From positions 744,001-808,000 of the forward strand of contig OZ242357.1 of assembly GCA_965208815.1 (NCBI GenBank): 64,000 bases of DNA, written 5' to 3'. Positions 17,996-25,611 of this stretch are shown here, one piece after another. Both the position numbers and the translations under genes were made by a program. This stretch comes from Bin55 sp009840545 (GTDB lineage: Bacteria > Pseudomonadota > Gammaproteobacteria > Pseudomonadales > Azotimanducaceae). The notes beneath the pieces are model-generated. The model was not told the DNA's origin and did not search any database. It was given only the letters and a program-made list of their open reading frames with translations. Within the stretch, counting starts at the first letter, position 1; every line of letters starts with the position of its first letter.

Positions 17996-19028
17996 TATAT
18001 CAAGCATTACGTACACCCCTTACCTTTGTGCAGATCTGCACAAATTTGAATATTCGGATCTAAGAGAACACTTTCCCAAATCGGCCTTTATTCTGAGGCG
18101 AAGCGATCTTGATAGCGTTGCATTGAGCTGGTGGGTCTCGGCCAAACGAACTAGGTCATATCCTTACGCTCGTGTGTATGACACATTGGGCTTTTCGGGC
18201 AAGAAAATTACAGTTATACCCATATTCAAAGATGAGGGTTATCGTGGAGACAGAGATTTCTTGCAATGGGACACCATTTCCCTCATGAGTCTATTGGGCG
18301 TACACGTCATCATCGGATACTACGCTCAAGCAGTAGAGAGCAGTAGTTATCCCGGTCAAAAAATCACAAGTCAACGATTTGACATGGAATACATTCGAAA
18401 CAAGATCGAAGAAATTTTTTCTCACCATTCGGGTGCACTGCATTGGAATTTAAACCATGCAAGAAATGCCGGGGATATTGGAGCGCAAGCTATTGATTGT
18501 TATGATCGAATTTCGACAACTCTGAATGTCAGAATGCATTCTTTGGATTCCGCTCATGACCGAATCAAAAAGCTCCAACAAGGTAGAGATGAGTTTATGG
18601 CAATATCTCGTGCACTTGCTAGAGCAGCCCAACTCCGAGAAGCTGTGACAATTCAGCCTAAGGAGCAGGTCGAAGGAGAAAAAGGGAATATCACTGTTCA
18701 CAATTTTCTGGGCGGATCTTATTTCTTGACTCTAGATGAGGTGGAGATAACAAAGGAGAACATATCCCTAATCGAAGCAAAACATTTGAGAAGCGGGATG
18801 CTTCCTTCTACTGGAGACATAAAGGATGCACTAATTAAGATGTACTTATTTACGAATCTTGAAGACGTGAAAGTAAACGGACAGTCCTATATTCCTCAAC
18901 CCATTATGAAGCTCACGGGAGGTCGAAGATTTGATCCGGACAAATTGAACAAATCACAGCAGAAATTTTGGCAGATTCTAATTGAGAGCGAAGCTAAATT
19001 GAACGGCTTCGGCGTGCGAACGACATAG
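17973..19028 (+). CDS. Putative type II restriction endonuclease
   Basis: 351 aa from GTG 17973, inside the methyltransferase gene; the open frame runs further upstream but that part is a shadow of the methyltransferase. I recognise no family by name. The only catalytic hint is ISLIEAKH (about residue 253), which fits the ExK end of a PD-(D/E)xK nuclease site after an acidic strand (TLDEVEIT). Assignment rests mainly on the overlap with a stand-alone methyltransferase. The DNA looks more AT-rich than its surroundings, as expected for a transferred defence module. Confidence 0.62.
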   Translation: MTLDISANISSITYTPYLCADLHKFEYSDLREHFPKSAFILRRSDLDSVALSWWVSAKRTRSYPYARVYDTLGFSGKKITVIPIFKDEGYRGDRDFLQWDTISLMSLLGVHVIIGYYAQAVESSSYPGQKITSQRFDMEYIRNKIEEIFSHHSGALHWNLNHARNAGDIGAQAIDCYDRISTTLNVRMHSLDSAHDRIKKLQQGRDEFMAISRALARAAQLREAVTIQPKEQVEGEKGNITVHNFLGGSYFLTLDEVEITKENISLIEAKHLRSGMLPSTGDIKDALIKMYLFTNLEDVKVNGQSYIPQPIMKLTGGRRFDPDKLNKSQQKFWQILIESEAKLNGFGVRTT

Positions 19029-19143
19029 AGATCAAGTTTGTTGAGTTTAGTCTAACGTGACAGCCGCAAAATGATAGGGACTTGGATTGAACTTCCAAGC
19101 AAGGTGCGGTCTCTTCTGCATTAACAGGCGATCTTGCTACTTC

Positions 19144-20026
19144 TCAGATTAGTCCTGCCAACAGCATTGCAATTCCCAGGAACACAAAGAACCCTACCAC
19201 GTCCGTGATAGTTGTCAGGATGATTGATGACGAAGTTGCGGGATCCTGCCCGAAACGACTAAGAACAATTGGTACCAATACACCAGAAACCCCTGCGATG
19301 GCTAGGGCTATCACCATCGCGAGCGAAATTACGATGGTGAGTCCGATCGATTGACCGCTCCAAATGAAGACAGCGAGCGCACATACCAATGCTATGAGTA
19401 CTCCATTACAGAGCCCAACAAAGAGCTCTTTTCGGGAGAGTCTGTACCAATCACGTAGACTGATTTCTCGGAGCGCTAATCCCCGAATTGCAACAGCCAT
19501 TGCTTGTGAACCTGCATTTCCACTTTGACCTGCAACAATGGGTAAAAGCACAGCCAATGCTGTGAACTGTGCGATTAGATTCTCGAATAAACCTACGACT
19601 GATGCTGCTAGAAACGCGGTGAGCAAGTTGATAAACAGCCATGGAAAGCGGTGACGAACAGCTTGACCCCCGCGTGAGTGAGCATGTTCCTTTGTACTAA
19701 CCCCGACCATCCGTTGGAGATCTAGTTGGGCGTGGGTTTCTACAACATCTCTTAGTTGTTCGTGACGAACAACACCAATCAGTTTCATCTGGTCGTCGAC
19801 CACAGGAAGAGCATCAATTTCGCTGTCCCCGATCAAATCGGCAACGACATCGTAGTCCTCTGAAACACTAACCGTTATGGGTGCTTCCGAATCGGCAATT
19901 AGGTTACGAATTGGAGATGAACCGCGCGAAAGCGCCAAGTCCTGCATTGTCACACGGCCAACCAAGCAGTTGTTTTCGTCAGTTACAAATGCAAAAGAGT
20001 CATTTTCTGTTGATTCAACTCTTCTA
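19144..20026 (-). pseudogene. mgtE: mgtE, 3' part (CBS and membrane domains), separated by IS insertion
   Basis: Encodes the second half of a MgtE-type Mg2+ channel: the rest of CBS1 (SFAFVTDENNCLVGRVTMQDL), CBS2 (DALPVVDDQMKLIGVVRHEQL), the plug helix and five membrane helices with the signature LPIVAGQSGNAGSQ. The frame is open through the insertion junction to 20026 and continues into the IS until a stop at 20041-20043. Joined to the 5' part (21402-21847) it gives 1329 nt, exactly 443 codons, a normal MgtE. An internal start (TTG 19963) is unlikely to give a working channel. Confidence 0.88.
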
Positions 20027-20038
20027 TGGATGCCTTCC
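20027..20038 (+). repeat. Left inverted repeat of the IS element
   Basis: TGGATGCCTTCC, reverse-complementary to the right repeat at 21390-21401 with no mismatch. Confidence 0.9.
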
Positions 20039-20287
20039 GTTCAACAGTCTAAATCAATTCATTGCATTGCTCCAATTCGCTTCCATTTCAATAGCGACGA
20101 AGTGGCAGTCGGACTTCGCGTACTTCTATTCGACCTGTTTGCGAGACGGCTAATGCGCTCTGGCCATGATGGCATCCGAGGACTAGGTCCCAATCTTAAC
20201 TGCGAGCTCGTGGCTCTAGTGTTGAAGCGGGTTGTCCCGGTCCCGGAATCTGTCCGTTCTCCCATCGTCACTGCGAGTTTTGCTCCG
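20039..20287 (-). ncRNA. Candidate bridge/seek RNA region of the IS1111-like element
   Basis: About 250 bp of non-coding IS DNA lie 3' of the transposase, against only 52 bp on the other side. In the IS1111 group the guide RNA is encoded in the long non-coding end downstream of the transposase. On the minus strand this stretch contains TAGAAG (20123-20128), identical to the right target flank, and GCCATC (20168-20173), complementary to the GATGG of the left flank. Matches of 5-6 bases are short and may be chance; the fold was not computed. Confidence 0.5.
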
Positions 20288-21337
20288 TCATGCGGCCATT
20301 GACTGCTCTCTCATGCGCTGTCGTTGGGGATCGTACCGAGTGCCGTGGCGAATCATCGACCATGCTGTTCGGGCATTGCGATTCGCCAGCTCCACAGCGA
20401 CCCCCTTCAACGACTTCTCCTTTACCCGTCGCGCCGTTCCCGGGAAATTCCTGCCCCCGTCGCGAATTCGATGGCCCAGCACTGCGAACGCTCCTTCGAA
20501 GAGCAACTTGCGCAACAGTGGATCGCCCTTTTTCGTGATGCCGACCAGTTTCTGCCGTCCTCCCGTGGAGCGCTGCTCGGGAACCAATCCAAGGCTGGCC
20601 GAGAACTGGCGCCCGCTGCGATACGCCGACCCGTCTTCGAGGACGGCAGCGAGGTAGGTTGCGGAGAGCACCCCCACTCCGGGTATTTCCTCAAGTCGAA
20701 GGCTCGCTTCGCTCGTCTTGTGCCAGGTCAGGATCCTTGCGTGCAAATCGTCGATCGATTCCTGAAGCCGCTCGATCACGGTCAGAGCGGGCTCTTGACT
20801 TTCCCGCAACACCGAAGGCAACGCTTCGATGCCCATTCGCAATTGTTCCGCAAGCTGCTCGAATCCCTTCGATCCAGGAGGTGCCACCACGCCGAACTCC
20901 GCAAAGGCCGCACGCACGTGATTGACGTTCATGGTGCGCTGCTTGATCATTGCCTGACGGGTTCGCTGCAGAGACAGCAGTCCCGAGGACCTCTCGCTTT
21001 TCACGGGGGCGAAACGCATGTTGGGCCGCTGCGCGGCCTCGCAGATTGCCTCCGCGTCGTGAGCGTCGTTTTTCTGCCTCCTCACGTACGGCTTGACGTA
21101 CAGGGCCGGAATCAGGCGCGCGTCGTGACCCAACGCGCCCAGCTGACGACACCACCAGTTGGCGCCCGAGCAGGTTTCCATCGCCACCGTGCAAGGATCC
21201 AGCTTCGCAAAGTACCCGAGTACTTCACTGCGTCGCAAGGCTCTCGATTCCACACGCCGACCTTCTTGATTGGCGCAAAAGACGTGAAACGAATTCTTCG
21301 CCAGATCCAGCCCGACCGTTCTTACAATGTTGTCCAT
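20288..21337 (-). CDS. IS110-family DEDD transposase
   Basis: 349 aa, intact. The RuvC-like DEDD domain shows D11 (GLDLAKN), E54 (AMETCSGA), D91 and D94 (NDAHDAEAI). The C-terminal Transposase_20 domain holds EIPGVGVLSA and the serine nucleophile region LVPEQRSTGGR (S257), followed by GDPLLRKLL. These elements recombine using a bridge RNA from their own non-coding end. The gene is in the same direction as mgtE. Confidence 0.95.
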   Translation of the reverse strand: MDNIVRTVGLDLAKNSFHVFCANQEGRRVESRALRRSEVLGYFAKLDPCTVAMETCSGANWWCRQLGALGHDARLIPALYVKPYVRRQKNDAHDAEAICEAAQRPNMRFAPVKSERSSGLLSLQRTRQAMIKQRTMNVNHVRAAFAEFGVVAPPGSKGFEQLAEQLRMGIEALPSVLRESQEPALTVIERLQESIDDLHARILTWHKTSEASLRLEEIPGVGVLSATYLAAVLEDGSAYRSGRQFSASLGLVPEQRSTGGRQKLVGITKKGDPLLRKLLFEGAFAVLGHRIRDGGRNFPGTARRVKEKSLKGVAVELANRNARTAWSMIRHGTRYDPQRQRMREQSMAA

Positions 21338-21389
21338 GGATGTCTTCCTTTCTTGTTAGTGAAAACAATACGCTACCATGCCGGTAGCT

Positions 21390-21401
21390 GGAAGGCATCC
21401 A
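21390..21401 (-). repeat. Right inverted repeat of the IS element
   Basis: GGAAGGCATCCA on the plus strand; mirror of 20027-20038. Confidence 0.9.
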
Positions 21402-21847
21402 CACCATCTTATTTGGAGAAGAGCTTCATCGACATTCATTCCAATTTGGATCGTTCCAACCGAAGACTCCATAACGCTTGCGACCGAGTTTTGGGGAAAG
21501 CTCAAGAGTTGCTCGATTTCTGTGCGTTCCGAATGATGGAGATCTTCAAGCCAATCTTTTCGCAGTGATGTATCGGTTTGAAGCAGAACTTTGAGAAGTA
21601 AACGGGGAGGCGCGTGGGCAAGAAAGTCTTGCCTTGTGGTAGGAGATATACTTGCGAACAACGAAACGGCTTGCACCGGTGGGAGCAGGTCTATCACATT
21701 CTCAAAAGTACGCGAGGACAATCCTTCCGTCTCAGACTGTAGCTGATCAACGTTCAGTGATTGGAGCACGTGGGAAGCTTCCGACGCGTAGTGTTCTACG
21801 TAGTACTGCTTGAGTTCCGTTATTGCGTGGGCTGTGAAAGTGTTCAT
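21402..21847 (-). pseudogene. mgtE: mgtE, 5' part (N domain and start of CBS1), interrupted
   Basis: ATG at 21845-21847 overlaps the upstream gene's stop by 4 bp. It encodes the helical MgtE N domain (about 120 residues, APPRLLLKVLLQTD) and the start of CBS1 (SVASVMESSVGTIQIG, then ALLQIRWC). The frame runs into the IS and stops 45 bp later. Across the insertion the original protein read LLQIRWC-RRVESTENDS, in frame with the 3' part. Confidence 0.88.
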
Positions 21848-22689
21848 CGGCGACTAGGAAGTGTTAGCAAACTTCGGCCCAATTCAACCATTGTGTCTGG
21901 GATTTCGTAAACGATGCTGAAAGATTCAAGCTCTTCTTCGACGGACGAGGAGTCTGCCAATTCTGCGAGTTGGCTCCAACGCAGTACTCCAATTGGTTTA
22001 AGTTCTTGATCAACGACGGGCAATCGGTTTACTCGATGCCAGTCATCAAAGTAGACGACGGCGTGAGGTCGCGCCCGGGCTGGAACTAGCACCGTGTGCT
22101 CGACACAGTTACCGACTCGATCACTATCTTCCGCTTGGGTCAATCCAATGTGGTCAAGTAAACCACGTACGGATTCGTCGTCATTTAGGACTAATGCAGA
22201 CTCGAGCGCATTTCGATCCTCGGCAGACCTAAAGGCTGTGCGAACTTGCTCCACACTCATAGAGCTCGGGAACCAAAGGAAGTCTTTGTCGGCCATCATT
22301 CCAACCGTATTTGCGTCTAGATCTAGGAACTTGCTTAGAACTCGTTTCCGTCTTGGATCGTTCAACAGTCCTAAGAGTTTGGGGCGTTGCGTTGCTGAAA
22401 GTCGGTAAGCGACTCGAGAAGCAACATCCGTAGATGCTGAGTTCACCAACTTCGCCAGTTCTTCGATTTCGAGAGATTCGAAGATAGACGTAGCAACTTG
22501 CTGAGAAACGTGCGCGACTACCAATACCAAAGTATCGCGCGGCAATAGTTGGAGGACCTGAACAGCAACTTCAGTGTCGTAACTGGATATGACTCGGCCA
22601 AAGTCTTGAGGATGCGCACGAGCAAAGTCAAAGACTAGTCCGTTTTCTCCCAGTTGTTTCGAGACATGGTTGGGTTCGGCAATATTCAT
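21844..22689 (-). CDS. MgtE-N/CBS protein without membrane domain
   Basis: 281 aa. It has the repeated short helices of a MgtE N domain (residues about 25-130; HPQDFGRVI, ELAKLVNSA), then two CBS-like halves (residues about 135-250; VNRLPVVDQELKPIGVLRWSQL) but no membrane helices. It sits immediately before mgtE with a 4-bp overlap, so it is probably a soluble regulatory paralogue or subunit that senses Mg2+ or nucleotide for the channel. I know no established role for such a stand-alone form. Confidence 0.75.
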   Translation of the reverse strand: MNIAEPNHVSKQLGENGLVFDFARAHPQDFGRVISSYDTEVAVQVLQLLPRDTLVLVVAHVSQQVATSIFESLEIEELAKLVNSASTDVASRVAYRLSATQRPKLLGLLNDPRRKRVLSKFLDLDANTVGMMADKDFLWFPSSMSVEQVRTAFRSAEDRNALESALVLNDDESVRGLLDHIGLTQAEDSDRVGNCVEHTVLVPARARPHAVVYFDDWHRVNRLPVVDQELKPIGVLRWSQLAELADSSSVEEELESFSIVYEIPDTMVELGRSLLTLPSRR

Positions 22690-23450
22690 TCAGAACCCGA
22701 GAGCACTTGAACGATGGATTGAGTAAACCTCGAAGCTGGGACCGACGCAGTTCCTTCGTGGGTGACGAGAACTACATGGGTACGTTGAATGTCGGCGACT
22801 GTTCCTTCGATTCCCTCAATTCTGATTCGATCTCCAACACTCAAACTACTTAGTTCTTGGCGTGCGACTAGGTTTGCAATGTGATGTCGCGCACCAATCG
22901 CAAACGCCAGACCGAACGTCGCGAGAGCAAATGCAACGACAACAAGTACTCCAATTCCTACAAAGGATATGTTTATTCCTATTTGCTGTAGACCGACGAT
23001 CAAGCCAACCAGCAACAAAGATAGATAGGCTAAAGACCCCGCAGGTCGTGCAAAGCGGTTGTCGCGTATAGGTCGTCTAACTACATCTCGTAGTGCAATG
23101 CCCAAGAGGTGGGCAACTATTACGATTGCAACTGCAAGGACGATTTTCGGAGCTTGGTTTAGGACGGTTTGAAGTGCGAGCCACTCTCCTGGGATACCCA
23201 GGATTTGATAAGCCCAAAAAACGGAGACGATAAGGACCGTCCAAAACAAGATTGGTCGTACGCGTCTCAGGGCCACTTCGAGGCTTGACGAATAAACATC
23301 AGTGCGACCGCTCATGCGTTGGCTCAATCTTCCCAGTATCAGGCGAATGACCAATGCTGCAACGAAACCCAATACGAGCACGCCGATGGCGAGAAATTCA
23401 TTGGACCCAAGCAACGAGTCAAGAAAGCTTCTAATGTGGGAAAAGTCCAA
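22686..23450 (-). CDS. MscS-like membrane channel protein
   Basis: 254 aa. Four or five membrane helices are seen (about residues 15-38, 68-88, 100-120, 138-158, 163-190), then a small MscS beta domain (LSSLSVGDRIRIEGIEGTVADIQRTHVVLVTHEGT). The Gly/Ala-rich pore helix AFALATFGLAFAIGARHHIANLVARQ precedes it. Such short MscS relatives may conduct ions or act as a transport accessory. It is the first gene of a coupled three-gene leftward unit with the MgtE-N/CBS gene and mgtE (each overlap 4 bp), suggesting a role in Mg2+ or osmotic homeostasis. Confidence 0.8.
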   Translation of the reverse strand: MDFSHIRSFLDSLLGSNEFLAIGVLVLGFVAALVIRLILGRLSQRMSGRTDVYSSSLEVALRRVRPILFWTVLIVSVFWAYQILGIPGEWLALQTVLNQAPKIVLAVAIVIVAHLLGIALRDVVRRPIRDNRFARPAGSLAYLSLLLVGLIVGLQQIGINISFVGIGVLVVVAFALATFGLAFAIGARHHIANLVARQELSSLSVGDRIRIEGIEGTVADIQRTHVVLVTHEGTASVPASRFTQSIVQVLSGSE

Positions 23451-23522
23451 TGTCTGTCATCTCACTCGTTTGAAGATTAATTTTCTGGGGCATCACATGC
23501 TGTCAGCAAAACGAATGCATCG

Positions 23523-23945
23523 TTAATGGGCTTGAACGACTTCAATGCTCACTCCATCAGGAGCCTGGACGTAGCAGATCAAGGAATTCGGCGTAAATTC
23601 CCACGGATCAACGAGTAGTTCCGCGCCCTTCGATTGAATTTCGTTGCAAAACTGCCTGAGATCCCCTTTGTAAGTGAAACCAAAATGGTCTGTTCCCCAG
23701 ACATCGTGGCTCGAATAGTCTTGAAAGTCACGCATGGGAGGCCGAGACAGTGGGTTTTCACCTGGTCTTTTGCCTCTAATCAGAAGCGTTATGCCTCCCA
23801 GCGACAGATTAATTTGAGGCGCACTTCGCAGCTCGTACTTAGCCACCATGGACGCACCTAAAATGCGGACATACCAGTCAGCAGTATCCTCAGGCGAACT
23901 ACTGATCAAATGAATATGGTCAAATCCGAGCAATTCTCGACTCAT
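23523..23945 (-). CDS. VOC-family (glyoxalase/bleomycin-resistance fold) protein
   Basis: 140 aa. Two beta-alpha-beta-beta-beta halves are visible: LGFDHIHLISSSPEDTADWYV with the first metal His, and TDHFGFTYKGDL with the second, ending in APDGVSIEVVQ with the Glu. These ligands support a metal-dependent enzyme (lyase, isomerase or dioxygenase), substrate unknown. Its start codon lies 5 bp from the upstream start of the divergent GH32-like gene, so the two share a short control region. Confidence 0.82.
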   Translation of the reverse strand: MSRELLGFDHIHLISSSPEDTADWYVRILGASMVAKYELRSAPQINLSLGGITLLIRGKRPGENPLSRPPMRDFQDYSSHDVWGTDHFGFTYKGDLRQFCNEIQSKGAELLVDPWEFTPNSLICYVQAPDGVSIEVVQAH

Positions 23946-23950
23946 GGCAT

Positions 23951-25561
23951 ATGCCTACACCGAAACACATTCCATTGTATTGTGACAGTTTTGTATGGAA
24001 CAGTTCCATGAGTTCCCGTCGAAAGTCTCTCGTTCCCCGCTATCAATTCTCCAATGATCTCGAGACGCAGTTACAAGAATTGGCGGAAAACCCCCTGCTC
24101 TTAAGGATGAAACAGTCTCGCAACGAGTACTCAGACCCACACAGGCCGCAGTATCACTATGTAAATCCTGAGGGCGTACTCAACGATCCCAATGGGCTAT
24201 GCCATTGGCAGGGGAATTGGCACCTGTTCTATCAAGCCTATCCTCCTGAAGATCCTCGACAACATTGGGGACATGCCATTTCAAAAGATTTGATTCATTG
24301 GCACGACCTTCCTTATTGCATCTATCCCGATCCAGAAGAGTGTTGCTTCTCGGGGTCGACTCTTGTCGAAAACGATCGTGTTATCGCTATGTATCACGGC
24401 ACGAAGGCCGGAAACATGATTGCTACATCGGGCGACCCGTTGCTCTTGAATTGGAAGAAACTAGGAGATGCCCCCGTCATACCAATTGGGAAAAAAGGCT
24501 CGGACCCCCAACCTTACACCGTCTTTGATCCGTGCATATGGCGAGAGGATGATACCTATTACTCGTTGTCGGCGGGCAGAGAGCTTCTTGAACACACCAA
24601 CAAGCAAGTGGCAGCTGATTTCTTGTTTCGATCACAGAATCTCAAGGATTGGGAATTTCTTCATTCCTTCATTGAGGGTGATCGATTCACCCGGGTCTGG
24701 GACGATGGTGCTTGTCCGTATTTTTGGCCGATCGGCGATCGTCACATTCTGCTTTTCTTCAGCCACATCAGCGGTGGACAATACCTTTTGGGTGACTATG
24801 ACAGACAGCGTGACAAATTCGTCGTGAGCTACGGAGAGAAGTTCAATTTTGGTGCTGCGGGACCGTGTGGCGTCCATGCTCCATCGGCATATCCAAATGA
24901 AGATGGAACAGTGACCGTTATCTTCAACATGAACCCCGGATTGCCAGCAGAAGGTTGGAATCAGATCATGAGTCTTCCGCGTGTGCTGAGCCTCGGGAAA
25001 GAAGGCGACTCGGTGGATGTTGCTCCGATCAGTGCCGTCGAGTCGTTGCGGGAGACTTGCACGCAGTTGGGATCGTTTGAACTTCCAGCAAATCAAGAAT
25101 TAGTGCTGGATCACGTGTCTGGGAATTCCTACGAATTGGAGCTTGAAATAGACGAACGCTCTGCTTCCTGTCTTGAAATTGACGTGTTGAGGTCGAAAGA
25201 CAAACGGGAATACACACGGATTACGGTCTTTCGTGAAAGAGGCTACTTTGATCCAACCCATGGTTTTAGGGTTCGAAACAGTTGCATCTGCTTGGACATT
25301 ACTCATTCGTCCATCGCACCGAAATTTCGATCCCGGCCTCCAGAAAATCTGGATGTCTTTATTGAACGAGATGAGAAGCTGAAGTTACGGATTTTTGTTG
25401 ATCGCAGCATCGTTGAAGTCTTTGTCAACGAAAGACGTTGCGTTTCTGCTCGAGCGTATCCTATTTGTGAAGACAGTAAAGGAATCAGTCTGTTGTCAAA
25501 GGGATCGTCATCGAACGTCGAAGAGCTGAAGTTTTGGCACTTGAAGTCCATTTATGACTGA
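23951..25561 (+). CDS. Glycoside hydrolase family 32-like protein with altered catalytic site
   Basis: 536 aa from ATG 23951; ATG 24008 is an alternative that would leave room for a promoter. The five-bladed propeller of GH32 (fructan/sucrose hydrolases) is indicated by YHYVNPEGVLNDPNGLCHW with the nucleophile Asp, FSGSTL, and a C-terminal beta-sandwich (LKLRIFVDRSIVEVFVNERR). However, the usual RDP reads FDP (VFDPCIW) and the usual EC acid/base motif reads AC (DDGACPYFW). There is no signal peptide. Its substrate, or even hydrolase activity, is therefore uncertain. Confidence 0.78.
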   Translation: MPTPKHIPLYCDSFVWNSSMSSRRKSLVPRYQFSNDLETQLQELAENPLLLRMKQSRNEYSDPHRPQYHYVNPEGVLNDPNGLCHWQGNWHLFYQAYPPEDPRQHWGHAISKDLIHWHDLPYCIYPDPEECCFSGSTLVENDRVIAMYHGTKAGNMIATSGDPLLLNWKKLGDAPVIPIGKKGSDPQPYTVFDPCIWREDDTYYSLSAGRELLEHTNKQVAADFLFRSQNLKDWEFLHSFIEGDRFTRVWDDGACPYFWPIGDRHILLFFSHISGGQYLLGDYDRQRDKFVVSYGEKFNFGAAGPCGVHAPSAYPNEDGTVTVIFNMNPGLPAEGWNQIMSLPRVLSLGKEGDSVDVAPISAVESLRETCTQLGSFELPANQELVLDHVSGNSYELELEIDERSASCLEIDVLRSKDKREYTRITVFRERGYFDPTHGFRVRNSCICLDITHSSIAPKFRSRPPENLDVFIERDEKLKLRIFVDRSIVEVFVNERRCVSARAYPICEDSKGISLLSKGSSSNVEELKFWHLKSIYD

Positions 25562-25611
25562 CTCTTCGATGACTTTCGATTCTGAAAGATGTGCTATGCC
25601 ATGAAAATCCA

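Larger units (their letters stand above)
20027..21401 (-). mobile_element. IS110-family (IS1111-like) insertion sequence inside mgtE
   Basis: 1375 bp. Perfect 12-bp inverted repeats mark the ends (20027-20038 and 21390-21401, TGGATGCCTTCC). The only gene is a DEDD transposase on the minus strand. Removing exactly this segment restores the mgtE frame with no duplicated target bases, as expected for IS110-family elements. The element is visibly more GC-rich than the flanking DNA, a sign of recent arrival. True termini could lie a few bases inside or outside, as IS1111 repeats are often subterminal. Confidence 0.9.

Noticed and set aside
20324..21568. 414-codon plus-strand frame across the IS element
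   Set aside because: Antisense shadow of the intact IS110 transposase in GC-rich DNA; it also runs out of the element into mgtE.
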